Origin: Rhodospirillaceae bacterium
GTDB lineage: Bacteria > Pseudomonadota > Alphaproteobacteria > Reyranellales > Reyranellaceae
Length of the DNA: 64,000 nt
Direction: 5' to 3'
Assembly: GCA_009772935.1 (NCBI GenBank)
Contig: WOUR01000014.1
Span: 1-64,000, forward strand
The notes beneath the pieces were generated by a model that saw only the letters and a program-made list of their open reading frames with translations, made no database searches and was not told where the DNA came from. Below, in pieces: positions 16,419 through 25,433 of the stretch. A program made the translations under genes and the position numbers. Positions within the stretch are counted from its first letter, which is position 1. Each line of letters opens with the position of its first letter.

Positions 16419-17360
16419 ATGGCGCAGGCATCGAGATCGGGCCTTTCGGGCTGGCTGCACCGTGTGTCAGACAGCGACGTGTGGTGGAGTTTCAAGTCCT
16501 CGCCCATGACTGTGGCGGCAGCAGTTGCCACCTTCCTGATCATTGCCGTGGCCTTCCTGTCGCCGGTCCTGGCGCCGCACACACCGTTCGATCCGGCCAC
16601 GCTCAGCCTCAGCGACGGCCTGAAACCGCCTGTCCTGGTGTCTCCGGACGGCGAGTGGGCCTTCCCGCTCGGCACCGACGACCAGGGCCGCGACGTGCTG
16701 TCCTCGATCATGTATGGCACGCGCCTGTCGCTGATCGTCAGCCTCGCGGCAGTGGGGGTGGCGATGGTGCTCGGCATATCGCTCGGTCTGATCAGCGGCT
16801 ACTTCGGCGGCGCGATCGACGCCGTGATCATGCGTGTGGCCGACGTCCAGCTCACCTTTCCGGCGATCCTCGTGGCGCTTCTCATCGACGGCGTGGTGCG
16901 CGGCCTCATCTCGGTGAAGCGGCACGACGAGATTGCCATCTTCGTCGTCGTCGGCGCGATCGGTCTTTCGTTCTGGGTGAGCTACGCCCGCACCGTCCGC
17001 GGCTCGGTGATGGTCGAGAAGAACAAGGAATACGTCCAGGCGGCGCGGGTGATCGGCCTGTCGCCGCTGCTGATAATGGTGCGCCACGTCCTGCCCAACG
17101 TCACCGGGCCGGTGTTGGTGATCGCCACCCTCAACCTCGGTCTCGCCATCATCACCGAGGCGACCTTGTCGTTCCTGGGGGTCGGCCTGCCGTCGACCGA
17201 ACCTTCGCTCGGCACGCTCATCCGACTAGGCAACGAGGTGCTGCAATCCGGCGACTGGTGGATCACGGTCTTTCCGGGGATCACGCTCGCGGCGCTGGTT
17301 CTGGCCGTCAACCTTCTGGGCGATTGGCTGCGCGACGCCCTCAACCCCAAACTGCGATAG
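16419..17360 (+). CDS. Peptide ABC transporter permease (DppC-like)
   Basis: A 313-aa inner-membrane partner of the preceding permease. It has an N-terminal anchor helix (TVAAAVATFLIIAVAFLSPV) and the DppC marker LGTDDQGRDVLSSIMYG before the main membrane domain. The EAA loop is YVQAARVIGLSPLLIMVRHV, and near the end SFLGVGLPSTEPSLGTLI. The start at 16419 (ATG, directly after the previous stop) is preferred over an upstream in-frame start inside the previous gene. Translational coupling is likely. Confidence 0.9.
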   Translation: MAQASRSGLSGWLHRVSDSDVWWSFKSSPMTVAAAVATFLIIAVAFLSPVLAPHTPFDPATLSLSDGLKPPVLVSPDGEWAFPLGTDDQGRDVLSSIMYGTRLSLIVSLAAVGVAMVLGISLGLISGYFGGAIDAVIMRVADVQLTFPAILVALLIDGVVRGLISVKRHDEIAIFVVVGAIGLSFWVSYARTVRGSVMVEKNKEYVQAARVIGLSPLLIMVRHVLPNVTGPVLVIATLNLGLAIITEATLSFLGVGLPSTEPSLGTLIRLGNEVLQSGDWWITVFPGITLAALVLAVNLLGDWLRDALNPKLR

Positions 17361-17369
17361 TCGCGACAG

Positions 17370-18392
17370 ATGGCCGCCGCATCGAACAACCAGCCGCTCC
17401 TCGAAGTCCGCAACCTGCGGGTCGAGTTTCCGACGCGCCGGGGCACGCTCCTCGCCGTAGACGACGTCTCCTTCGACATCGCGCCCGGCGAAGTGCTGGG
17501 CGTGGTGGGCGAGTCCGGCGCCGGCAAGTCGCTGACCGGCAATGCCATCATCGGGCTGCTGGAGCCGCCGGGCCGCGTCGCCGGCGGCGAGATCCGGCTG
17601 GATGGGCGGCGCATCGACAACCTGCCATATGAGGAGATGCGCAAGATTCGGGGCGCGCGCATCGGCGCCATCTTCCAGGATCCGCTGACCAGCCTCAATC
17701 CGCTCTATTCCGTGGGCCGCCAGCTCGTCGAGACGATCCAGACCCATCTGCCGCTGTCGTCCAGCCAGGCCAAGGCGCGGGCGATCGAACTCCTGAAGGA
17801 GGTGGGCATTCCCGGCGCAGAGATGCGCATCGACCACTATCCGCACCAGTTCTCGGGCGGCATGCGGCAGAGGGTCGTGATCGCGCTGGCGCTGTGCGCC
17901 GGCCCGCGGCTGATCGTGGCGGATGAGCCGACGACGGCGCTCGACGTGTCGATCCAGGCGCAGATCATCGCCCTCTTGAAGCGGCTGTGCCGGGAACACG
18001 GTACGGCGGTGATGCTGGTTACCCACGACATGGGCGTGATCGCCGAGACTGCCGACAGGGTCGCTGTGATGTATGCCGGTCGGGTGGCCGAGATCGGCCC
18101 TGTGCGCGAGGTCGTGAAGCACGCCAAACATCCCTACACCAAGGGTTTGATGGGCTCGATTCCGAGCCTCGGCGTGCGCACCGAGAAGCTGACGCAGATC
18201 GACGGCGCCATGCCGCGTCTCACGGAGATCCCCCGAGGCTGCGCCTTCAATCCGCGCTGCACGTTCAAGGGGCGGCGCTGCCTCGTCGAGCGGCCGAACC
18301 TGATGCCGGCCGGCGCCACACGGGCGGCCTGCTGGCTGCACGACAGTGGCGGTGTCGGCGCCCCCATCCCCAAGGAGACGGTCGATGCCTGA
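17370..18392 (+). CDS. Peptide ABC transporter ATP-binding protein (DppD-like)
   Basis: A 340-aa ATPase on the cytoplasmic face. Walker A GESGAGKS (about 49-56), Q-loop IFQDPLTSLNPLY, signature FSGGMRQRV, Walker B LIVADEPTTALD and H-loop LVTHDMGV are all intact. The C-terminal oligopeptide-transporter domain has the cysteine motif CAFNPRCTFKGRRCLVERPN typical of DppD/OppD. It starts 9 nt after the DppC-like gene, and its last 8 nt overlap the next ATPase gene, indicating coupling. Confidence 0.93.
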   Translation: MAAASNNQPLLEVRNLRVEFPTRRGTLLAVDDVSFDIAPGEVLGVVGESGAGKSLTGNAIIGLLEPPGRVAGGEIRLDGRRIDNLPYEEMRKIRGARIGAIFQDPLTSLNPLYSVGRQLVETIQTHLPLSSSQAKARAIELLKEVGIPGAEMRIDHYPHQFSGGMRQRVVIALALCAGPRLIVADEPTTALDVSIQAQIIALLKRLCREHGTAVMLVTHDMGVIAETADRVAVMYAGRVAEIGPVREVVKHAKHPYTKGLMGSIPSLGVRTEKLTQIDGAMPRLTEIPRGCAFNPRCTFKGRRCLVERPNLMPAGATRAACWLHDSGGVGAPIPKETVDA

Positions 18393-19422
18393 CGGCGGCG
18401 CCGATTTTGTCCGCATCGAAGGGCTGAAGCGTCACTTCGATGTCTCCGCACCCTGGCTGGTGCGCAAGCTCGAAGGGCGTGCTCGTCAGGTCGTGCAGGC
18501 GGTCGACGGGATCGACATCGAGATCGCCAAGGGCGAGACCTTTTCGCTGGTGGGCGAGTCGGGCTGCGGCAAGTCGACGGTGGCCCGCCTGGTGGTCGGG
18601 CTCTATCCGCCCACGGCCGGCCGCATTGAGTTCGACGGCAACGACATGGCGGGCCGCCACAGCCGGTCGGACATGGCGGCGCTGCGGCGGCGCATGCAGA
18701 TGATCTTCCAGGACCCGTTTGCCAGCCTCAATCCGCGCTGGCGCGTGTTCGATATCATCGCCGAGCCGATCCGCGCCTTTGGCCTCTCCACCGGCAAGGC
18801 CGACCTCGAAGCCCGTGTCGCGGCCCTGCTGCGGCAGGTGAAGCTGAACCCGGCCGATGGCCGCAAGTATCCGCACGAATTCTCCGGCGGGCAGCGCCAG
18901 CGCATCTCGATCGCCCGTGCGCTCGCCAGCGAGCCGGAGTTTCTGGTGTGCGACGAGCCGACTTCGGCACTCGACGTCTCGGTGCAGGCGCAGATCCTGA
19001 ACCTGATGGTCGACCTGCAGCGCCGGCTGCAGCTCACCTACCTGTTCATCAGCCACAATCTCGCGGTCGTCTATCACATCTCGACGCGGGTGGGCGTGAT
19101 GTACCTCGGCCGCCTGGTCGAGGTCGCGCCGACCGACACGCTGTTCCGGCGGCCCAAGCATCCCTACACGCGGATGCTGCTCGACACGATCCCCGACCTC
19201 GAAATGACCGGCCGCCAGCGCAGCCCGGTGGGCGGCGAGGTGCCGAGCCCGATCAATCCGCCCTCGGGCTGCTCGTTCCACCCACGCTGCCCGTTCGCCA
19301 ACGACCGCTGCAAGGCCGAGAGGCCCAGGGCGCTGCCGATCGAGCGAGGCACGGTGGCCTGCCACGCGATCGAGGAAGGCCGGCTGCCGATCGAGGACCG
19401 GAGCTACGCGCTGAACACCTGA
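18385..19422 (+). CDS. Peptide ABC transporter ATP-binding protein (DppF-like)
   Basis: A 345-aa second ATPase forming the heterodimer with the previous one. Walker A GESGCGKS, Q-loop IFQDPFASLNPRW, signature FSGGQRQRI, Walker B FLVCDEPTSALD and H-loop FISHNLAV are present. The C-terminal cysteine motif is CSFHPRCPFANDRC. MPDGGADF at 18385 overlaps the preceding stop by 8 nt. A GC inverted repeat follows the stop. Confidence 0.93.
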   Translation: MPDGGADFVRIEGLKRHFDVSAPWLVRKLEGRARQVVQAVDGIDIEIAKGETFSLVGESGCGKSTVARLVVGLYPPTAGRIEFDGNDMAGRHSRSDMAALRRRMQMIFQDPFASLNPRWRVFDIIAEPIRAFGLSTGKADLEARVAALLRQVKLNPADGRKYPHEFSGGQRQRISIARALASEPEFLVCDEPTSALDVSVQAQILNLMVDLQRRLQLTYLFISHNLAVVYHISTRVGVMYLGRLVEVAPTDTLFRRPKHPYTRMLLDTIPDLEMTGRQRSPVGGEVPSPINPPSGCSFHPRCPFANDRCKAERPRALPIERGTVACHAIEEGRLPIEDRSYALNT

Positions 19423-19427
19423 CTCGT

Positions 19428-19451
19428 CTGACGGCACCGCACCTCCGTCAG
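19428..19451 (+). terminator. Inverted repeat after the ATPase genes
   Basis: CTGACGG (19428-19434) pairs with CCGTCAG (19445-19451) around a 10-nt loop, 6 nt after the stop. There is no T-tract, so it may only stabilise the mRNA end. Confidence 0.4.
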
Positions 19452-19542
19452 GCCTGATGTGCGCCGGCGGACGCCGAGCGCGCTTGATCTGTGGCGGGGC
19501 TCGCTTACGATCCGGCGCAACGATTTCAACGGAGATTTCAGG

Positions 19543-20736
19543 ATGCCGGTCATCAACCGCATTGCCTCGTTTCACAAGGACATGACCGCGTGGCGTCATG
19601 ACATCCACAGCCACCCGGAAACGGCGTTTGAGGAGGTGCGGACGGCCGACGTGGTCGCGGCGAAGCTGGAGAGCTTCGGCATCGAGGTCCATCGAGGACT
19701 TGCCAAGACCGGCGTCGTGGGCGTGCTGCGCTCCGGCACGTCCAACCGCGCGATCGGCCTGCGGGCCGACATGGATGCGCTCGACGTCCACGAGACCAAC
19801 CAGTTCGATCACAAATCGACGATCCCGGGCAAAATGCACGCCTGCGGCCATGACGGTCATACGGTCATGCTGCTGGGCGCCGCGAAGTACCTCGCCGAGA
19901 CCAAGAACTTCGACGGCACGGTCTACTTCATCTTCCAGCCAGCCGAGGAGAACGAGGGTGGCGGCCGCGTGATGGTGGAAGAGGGGCTGTTCGAGAAGTT
20001 CCCGGTCGAGGGCGTCTACGGCATGCACAACATCCCCGGCATCCCGGTCGGCAAGTTCGCCGTTCGGCCCGGCCCGATGATGGCCGCCTACGACATCTTC
20101 GAGGTCGTGCTGAGGGGCGTCGGCGGACACGGCGCCATGCCACAATACACGATCGATCCGGTCGTTGTCGGCGCCCACATCGTGACGGCACTGCAGTCGA
20201 TCGTGGCCCGCAACGTCGATCCAATGGACACCGCCGTTGTCTCGACGACGCAGATTCATGCCGGCGACGCTTGGAACGTGATCCCGCAGGAATGCGTGCT
20301 GCGCGGCACCGTACGCACCTTCAAGAAGCCGGTGCAGGACCTGATCGAGAAGAACATCGAGAAGATCTCGCGCAATGTCGCCGCGGGCTTCGGCGCCGAG
20401 GTCGTGAAGTGGCGCTACGAGAAGCGCTATCCCGCGACCGTGAACAGCGTGCAGGAGACCGAGTTCGCCGCCCAGGCCGCGGCCTCGCTGGTCGGGCTGG
20501 AGAACGTCAACCGCAATCCGACGCCGGCCATGGGATCGGAGGACTTCGCCTGGATGCTGCTCAAGAAGCCGGGCTGCTACATCTGGGTCGGCAACGGCGA
20601 CGGTGTCGGAAGCTGCATGGTCCACAACCCCGGCTACGACTTCAACGACGAAATCCTGCCGCTCGGCGCCTCCTACTGGGCGACCCTGGTCGAACAGCAG
20701 TTGGCCCGCCAGGCCCTGCCGCAGGCGGCGGAGTAG
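19543..20736 (+). CDS. M20-family amidohydrolase (hippurate hydrolase/aminoacylase type)
   Basis: A 397-aa cytosolic metal-dependent hydrolase that cleaves N-acyl amino acids or short peptides. Motifs: RHDIHSHPETAFEE near the start, GLRADMDALDVHE, HACGHDGHTVMLLGAA (metal-binding Cys/His cluster), PAEENEGGGRVMVEEGLF and GMHNIPGIPVG, then the dimerisation domain with RGVGGHGAMPQ. This is the AmiA/HipO/CarboxyPept-SS1 pattern. Start MPVINRI at 19543 follows AGGATG-rich sequence. Position after a peptide importer implies that it processes imported N-acyl or peptide substrates (inference). No signal peptide. Confidence 0.9.
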   Translation: MPVINRIASFHKDMTAWRHDIHSHPETAFEEVRTADVVAAKLESFGIEVHRGLAKTGVVGVLRSGTSNRAIGLRADMDALDVHETNQFDHKSTIPGKMHACGHDGHTVMLLGAAKYLAETKNFDGTVYFIFQPAEENEGGGRVMVEEGLFEKFPVEGVYGMHNIPGIPVGKFAVRPGPMMAAYDIFEVVLRGVGGHGAMPQYTIDPVVVGAHIVTALQSIVARNVDPMDTAVVSTTQIHAGDAWNVIPQECVLRGTVRTFKKPVQDLIEKNIEKISRNVAAGFGAEVVKWRYEKRYPATVNSVQETEFAAQAAASLVGLENVNRNPTPAMGSEDFAWMLLKKPGCYIWVGNGDGVGSCMVHNPGYDFNDEILPLGASYWATLVEQQLARQALPQAAE

Positions 20737-20768
20737 CTATCATCGGCACGCTGGCGACACCCGGCATC

Positions 20769-21632
20769 GTGTCGTCCGCTTCTCATCCCTATGCGGGGCA
20801 ATGCATCGGGCTGGCGACGATGCACGAGAAGGAGCGGGCGCTCGGGCCCGCCTTCAGGCGTGTGCTGGGCGCCGAGGTCGTTGCCGTGCCCGAATTGGAT
20901 ACCGACACGCTCGGCACTTTCTCCGGTGAAGTGCCGCGGCCGGATGCGCTGGTCGAGACCTCGCTGCTCAAGGCCGAACTGGCCTTCCGGACGATGCACG
21001 TCGATTGCGCCGTCGCGAGCGAGGGCAGCTACGGACCAATCGACCGCGTGCCGCTGGTTTCCAGCGGCGTCGAGATCCTGGCCTTCATCGACCGCAAGCG
21101 CGGCATCCGGCTGATCGACACCTTTCCGACGCACCATACGAGCTGGCGCCTGTCGCGCTTCCGCGCCGGCGACCCGTCGCGCCTCGCCGTGCTGCGGGCC
21201 ATGGGCTTCCCGCGCTATGGCGTGTTCGTCGCCTGCAGCAGTGACATGGACCATCCGGTCAAGGGGCTTGCCACCGAGGAGGAGGTGATCGCGACCATGG
21301 ACCGCGAGGCCGAGCGCTCCACTGAAGGGCTGGCGGTCCTCTATTCGGACATGCGCGCCCACCGCAATCCGACCCGCATGAAGGTGCTGCGCGCGGCGGG
21401 TTGGCAACTCGCCAGGCGACTGCGGTGCCTGTGCCCGAAATGCCATGCTCCCGGCTTCGGCCTCATCCAGTCGCGCCGCGGCCTGCCCTGCGAAGCCTGC
21501 GGCGATCCCTCCCACTGGATCGACTTCGAGATCGACGGCTGCAACGTCTGCGGCCACGCCGAGGCCCGCCCACGCAAGGACGGGCGGAAGACGGCGCCGA
21601 AGCTGTCCTGCAAGAGCTGTCGCGGGGCTTGA
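20769..21632 (+). CDS. DUF6671 family protein
   Basis: A soluble protein of about 287 aa with unknown function. The N-terminal part starts SSASHPYAGQCIGLATMHEK, with the family-typical VVAVPELDTDTLGTFSGEV and VASEGSYGPID. The C-terminal part has two cysteine clusters, CLCPKCHAPGFG with GLPCEACGDP, and GCNVCGHAE with KLSCKSC, likely two zinc ribbons. GTG 20769 is chosen because the conserved N-terminus begins there; no strong ribosome site is visible and the frame is open further upstream. Likely co-transcribed with the M20 hydrolase. Confidence 0.75.
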   Translation: MSSASHPYAGQCIGLATMHEKERALGPAFRRVLGAEVVAVPELDTDTLGTFSGEVPRPDALVETSLLKAELAFRTMHVDCAVASEGSYGPIDRVPLVSSGVEILAFIDRKRGIRLIDTFPTHHTSWRLSRFRAGDPSRLAVLRAMGFPRYGVFVACSSDMDHPVKGLATEEEVIATMDREAERSTEGLAVLYSDMRAHRNPTRMKVLRAAGWQLARRLRCLCPKCHAPGFGLIQSRRGLPCEACGDPSHWIDFEIDGCNVCGHAEARPRKDGRKTAPKLSCKSCRGA

Positions 21633-21814
21633 ATAACCTCCGTCGTTCTGAGCGAAGCGTCTTACGCGACGATTCACTGCTAGTCGTCACGCGGCGCTTA
21701 GAGACGCCGGAGATCGGGATATCGCTCCTTACGCTGGTGCACTGACCACGTCACCGCCCAGAGGCAGTCGATTGTTATCCCTGCAGGCTGAGGTACTTTC
21801 ACGAAGAGGCTTTC

Positions 21815-22393
21815 ATGATCTCCTCAGAAAGCATGCCAATGTCGAAGATCAACTACCTCGCAAGGCTAGCCGGAGCACTTGCATGCGGCTTGCTTGCTAT
21901 TGTGGGGCTTGGTGTTGCAGTGGGCGATATGGTTGGGTTGAGCTACTCATCAGCATTCCCGCTCTTGGGGAGCCCTGCTCTGGCCAACTGCAGCAAGGCC
22001 GTCGGCGCTATGCTTCTTTTCTGGTCGCTTCTTGTATTTGAGCTCCCCTTCTGGGTGCTCGTCGCCTGGTTTAGGTATTCGTCCAAGGATATTGATGCCT
22101 TCGATGTCCGCTACAACGCGATGCTGGCATCGACGAAGTGGCGTGGAGACAAATGGTTTCTGTGGAAAGTCGCGGCAGCAAACTTTGGCCTTACAATTCT
22201 GGCATGGTGGGGTTCTTACAATTTGGCTTACGACAACGCGAGCTTGTGCTGGCCTAAACCTTTGATGCTGACCGTGATCGACTACTGGCATCTATTGGGA
22301 GTGAATGGCCTGCGTGCCTTCTGCGCGTTTATCTGGGGGCTCATACTTTTCATGACAGTAGTGACGCCGCGGCTACGCAAGCCCGATTCATGA
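21815..22393 (+). CDS. Hypothetical multi-span membrane protein (192 aa)
   Basis: ATG 21815 follows GAAGAGG at 5 nt. About four membrane spans are seen: LAGALACGLLAIVGLGVAVG, AVGAMLLFWSLLVFELPFWV, AANFGLTILAWWGSYNLAY and LRAFCAFIWGLILFMTVVT. A tryptophan/aspartate-rich loop (STKWRGDKWFLWK) lies between spans 2 and 3. No family is recognised. The gene is markedly more AT-rich than its neighbours and lies between degenerate inverted copies of a CCGTCGT..GAGCG sequence (about 21639 and 22469-22486), so it may be acquired. Confidence 0.6.
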   Translation: MISSESMPMSKINYLARLAGALACGLLAIVGLGVAVGDMVGLSYSSAFPLLGSPALANCSKAVGAMLLFWSLLVFELPFWVLVAWFRYSSKDIDAFDVRYNAMLASTKWRGDKWFLWKVAAANFGLTILAWWGSYNLAYDNASLCWPKPLMLTVIDYWHLLGVNGLRAFCAFIWGLILFMTVVTPRLRKPDS

Positions 22394-22446
22394 CGTCTCG
22401 AGTCAGCAGCGAGTGGTAAGCCCAATGAGTGATCCCAACCGGATCA

Positions 22447-22468
22447 AGCGCAGCGATGTCGCTGCGCT
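22447..22468. repeat. REP-like palindrome between convergent genes
   Basis: AGCGCAGCGA (22447-22456) and TCGCTGCGCT (22459-22468) form a perfect 10-bp stem with a 2-nt gap. It lies between the convergent stops at 22393 and 22492 and has no T-run. It could serve as a transcription barrier for both genes or be a dispersed REP-type repeat. Confidence 0.5.
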
Positions 22469-22491
22469 CCGCTCGGCACGACGGCAGGAAC

Positions 22492-23526
22492 CTAAACCGC
22501 CAAATCCGTCGCGAGATGGAACAGGCAGTCGCCGCGTTCGCAGCGGGCGGGGACGCGCTTGCAAAGGACGAGTCCGGCGCGCTTGAAGCGCACGACCTCG
22601 GGCTCGCGCCACGGTGTGTGGTGGAAATGAATGCGGCCGGCTGGCTGGTCGGCCTTCACCTCGTCGCCCAGTTCGACCAGCGGCTCGAACAGGCCGCCGT
22701 CCGAAGCGTAGACGTAGTAGTCGTCGCCGCCGATCTCGGTGAAGCGGGTCTTTGTCGGTGCCGGCACGGGGCCCTGCAGCAGACCGACATGGGACAGGAC
22801 GCGGCGCATCCCGTCCTCGGCGACCTTGAGCGAGCCCGGCGTGACGAGTCCTCCGCCGCCCAGCTCGGTGCCCATTCCCACCACGCCCTGGCGGTAGGAG
22901 GCCGAGGTGAAGGTGCGGCCGCCGCCCTGCGGCGCGGCCGAGATGTAGCTGACCGGGGCGCCGAAGGCTTTCAGCAGCCCCATGACCTTCTCCATGCGGG
23001 CGGCGTCCTGGTGACGCGGCGCCAGCGCGCTCGGGATGTAGGTGAGCGAGCTGCCGCCGGAATGGAAGTCGAAGGCGTAGTCGAAGCCCGGCAGCAGCGC
23101 GTGCTCGATCCAGTAGGCGATCTGCTGCGTGATCGTGCCCTCGGCATCGCCGGGGAAGGACCGGTTGAGGTTGCCCTCGTCGATCGGTGAGGTGCGGCGG
23201 CCGTCCATCGCCGCCGGGAAGTTGGCCGAGGGCAGGATCACCAGCCGGCCCTTGATGTCTTTGGGCTGGATCGCGCGGATCAGGTTGCCGAGGCCGATCT
23301 GGCCTTCCCATTCGTCGCCATGGTTGCCGGCCTGCATCAGCACGTTCGGTCCGTCGCCGTTCTTGATGCGCACGATGGGGATCGGGATCCAGCCATAGGC
23401 CGAGCGGTGCACCGAATGCGGCACGCGCACGAAGCCCGTGGCCTTGCCCTCGGCATTGAGGTCGATGTCCGGCGTGAGCCGGCTCATCGCGGTGAACTCG
23501 GTGGATTTGAGTGTTGCGTCGGTCAT
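22492..23526 (-). CDS. Succinylglutamate desuccinylase/aspartoacylase-family deacylase
   Basis: A 344-aa zinc-dependent carboxypeptidase-like enzyme (M14/AstE-AspA superfamily). The metal-binding site begins MQAGNHGDEWEGQIGL (His and Glu). Then come LPSANFPAAMDGRRTSP, GNLNRSFPGD (substrate Arg/Asn region) and FDFHSGGSSL (third ligand His). The C-terminal beta domain has GLFEPLVELGDEVKADQPAG. Likely removes an N-acyl group from an amino acid or related amine. It is the last gene of a minus-strand operon with two permeases and a binding protein, its ATG overlapping the upstream stop by one base. Confidence 0.85.
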   Translation of the reverse strand: MTDATLKSTEFTAMSRLTPDIDLNAEGKATGFVRVPHSVHRSAYGWIPIPIVRIKNGDGPNVLMQAGNHGDEWEGQIGLGNLIRAIQPKDIKGRLVILPSANFPAAMDGRRTSPIDEGNLNRSFPGDAEGTITQQIAYWIEHALLPGFDYAFDFHSGGSSLTYIPSALAPRHQDAARMEKVMGLLKAFGAPVSYISAAPQGGGRTFTSASYRQGVVGMGTELGGGGLVTPGSLKVAEDGMRRVLSHVGLLQGPVPAPTKTRFTEIGGDDYYVYASDGGLFEPLVELGDEVKADQPAGRIHFHHTPWREPEVVRFKRAGLVLCKRVPARCERGDCLFHLATDLAV

Positions 23527-24428
23527 CAGCGTCTCTCGCTTCTGGGATCGAGGGCATCCTGCAGTCCATCGCCCAGGAAGTTGAAGGCGATCACGGTCAG
23601 GAAGATCAGCAGGCCCGGCCACAGGGCCAGCACGGGGGCCTCCTGCAGCAATTCCTGGGCTCCGGTCAGCATGTTGCCCCAGCTCGCGGCCGGCGGCTGG
23701 ATGCCGAGGCCGAGGAACGACAGGGTCGATTCGAACAGGATCAGCGTGCCGACCGACAGGGTGGTGGCGACGACCAGGGTGCCGGCTGTGTTGGGCAGGA
23801 TGTGGCGGAGCATGATCCGCTGCGGGCGGGCGCCCAGCGCCACAGCCGCGCGGGTAAAGTCCCGCGCCTTGAGCGACAGGGTCTCGGCGCGCACCAGGCG
23901 GGCCACGGTCGTCCAGCCGGTGAGAGCCACGATCACCACGATACGATAGAGCGAAAACATCTCCGACTCGGCGATCTCCGCCGGCACGCCCAGCTTCCGG
24001 GGATCGACGGCCGCCAGCACGATCAGAAGCGGCAGGAGCGGCAGGGAGATCACGCCATCGGTGAGGCGCATCAGGAACGCGTCGAGCCGCCCGCCGAGAT
24101 ATCCCGCCAGCACGCCGATGAAGGCGCCCAGACTGGCCGACAGGATCGCGCCTGAGATGCCCACCAGCAGCGAGACGCGGCCGCCATCGAGCAGGCGCTG
24201 GAAAAGATCGCGCCCGAGATCGTCGGTCCCCAGCCAGTGCCGGGCGGAAGGGCCCTCGAAGCGGCGGAAGAGATCGGTCTCGGTCGGATCAATGCCGCGC
24301 AGGTCGGCCAGCAGGGGCGCGGCCAGGGCCAGCACCAGCATGATCGACAGGAAGGCCAGGGACAACCAGGCGAGCCTGTGGCGCAGCATGCGGCGCCAAG
24401 CGGTCGGCTGAAGGGTCGCCGCCCTCAT
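23526..24428 (-). CDS. Peptide ABC transporter permease (DppC-like), second system
   Basis: A 300-aa inner-membrane subunit. It has an N-terminal helix (LAWLSLAFLSIMLVLALAAP), HWLGTDDLGRDLFQRLLDGG (DppC marker), about five further spans, EAA loop FTRAAVALGARPQRIMLRHI and SFLGLGIQPPAASWGNML near the end. The start at 24428 overlaps the stop of the upstream permease (ATGA). It forms the channel with that gene; no ATPase gene is in this operon. Confidence 0.9.
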   Translation of the reverse strand: MRAATLQPTAWRRMLRHRLAWLSLAFLSIMLVLALAAPLLADLRGIDPTETDLFRRFEGPSARHWLGTDDLGRDLFQRLLDGGRVSLLVGISGAILSASLGAFIGVLAGYLGGRLDAFLMRLTDGVISLPLLPLLIVLAAVDPRKLGVPAEIAESEMFSLYRIVVIVALTGWTTVARLVRAETLSLKARDFTRAAVALGARPQRIMLRHILPNTAGTLVVATTLSVGTLILFESTLSFLGLGIQPPAASWGNMLTGAQELLQEAPVLALWPGLLIFLTVIAFNFLGDGLQDALDPRSERR

Positions 24429-25405
24429 GCCGCGGCATCCGCCAGCGAGACGCGCGGGTCGACCCAGGCATAGGCCAGGTCGGCCAGCAGGTTGCCGCCG
24501 ATGGTGGCGGCGGTAGCCACCAGAAGACCGACAAGCGCCAGATTGTAGTCGTTTTCGAGAATGGCCTGGTAGATCGCCTTGCCCATGCCCGGCCAGGCGA
24601 ACATCGTCTCGGTGATCAAGGCGCCCGAAACGAGGCCGCCGAAGGACAATGCGAGGATCGTGAGGACCGGGGACAGCGCATTGGCGAAGGCGTGCCGCCA
24701 CAGGATGGTGCGCTCGGGCGCTCCCTTGGCGCGGGCCGTCCGCACATAGTCCTGGCGCAGCGTCTCGATCATCGCGCCTCGCATGAAGCGGGTATAGCCG
24801 CCGAGTTGGACGAGGGTCAGCGTCAGGACCGGCAGTGCCAGGTGGCGCAGTTGCTCGGCAAGGGCAGTCGTCCACGGCGTGCCGGCCCGTATGTCGGCCA
24901 TGCCACCGGCCGGCAGCCAGCCGAGCTTGACGGCAAACAGGGTGATGAGCAGCAGCGCCAGCCAGAACGGCGGCGCGGAGATGCCGCCGAAGCAGAGGAG
25001 GTTGATCAGGTAGTCGGCCCGGCTGCGCGGATGGGCGGCGGCCCACATGCCGAGCGGCAGGGCGATTGCCACCGAGATCAGGAAGGCGAGGCCGGCCAGC
25101 AGCAGCGTATTGAGAAGGCGCGGCCACAGGACGGACAGGACCGGCTGGCCGAAGGAGCGCGAGTAGCCGAAATTGCCCTGCAGCGCCTGCAGCAGCCAGG
25201 CGAGGTATCGCTCGAGCAGGGGCTTGTCGAGACCGTAGGCGGCGCGCAGTCGGGCGGCGTCCTGGCTGGTCATGGTCGGATCGCCTGAGATCATCATGTC
25301 GATCGGATCGCCCGGCATCAGGCCGATCAGCAGATAGACGACGAGGCTCATCAGGAGGAGCGTGACGGCGGTCTGGACGCCGCGCGCCACGAAATAGCGG
25401 GTCAT
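24425..25405 (-). CDS. Peptide ABC transporter permease (DppB-like), second system
   Basis: A 326-aa inner-membrane subunit. It has an N-terminal helix (VQTAVTLLLMSLVVYLLIGL), LMPGDPIDMMI, the extracytoplasmic loop with YGLDKPLLERYLAWL, and the EAA loop DYVRTARAKGAPERTILWRH. TETMFAWPGMGKAIYQAI matches the DppB/OppB group. It starts about 30 nt after the binding-protein gene and is coupled to the following permease. Confidence 0.9.
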   Translation of the reverse strand: MTRYFVARGVQTAVTLLLMSLVVYLLIGLMPGDPIDMMISGDPTMTSQDAARLRAAYGLDKPLLERYLAWLLQALQGNFGYSRSFGQPVLSVLWPRLLNTLLLAGLAFLISVAIALPLGMWAAAHPRSRADYLINLLCFGGISAPPFWLALLLITLFAVKLGWLPAGGMADIRAGTPWTTALAEQLRHLALPVLTLTLVQLGGYTRFMRGAMIETLRQDYVRTARAKGAPERTILWRHAFANALSPVLTILALSFGGLVSGALITETMFAWPGMGKAIYQAILENDYNLALVGLLVATAATIGGNLLADLAYAWVDPRVSLADAAA

Positions 25406-25433
25406 GCCCTCATCCTGGTGATCTTGCCGTCAT

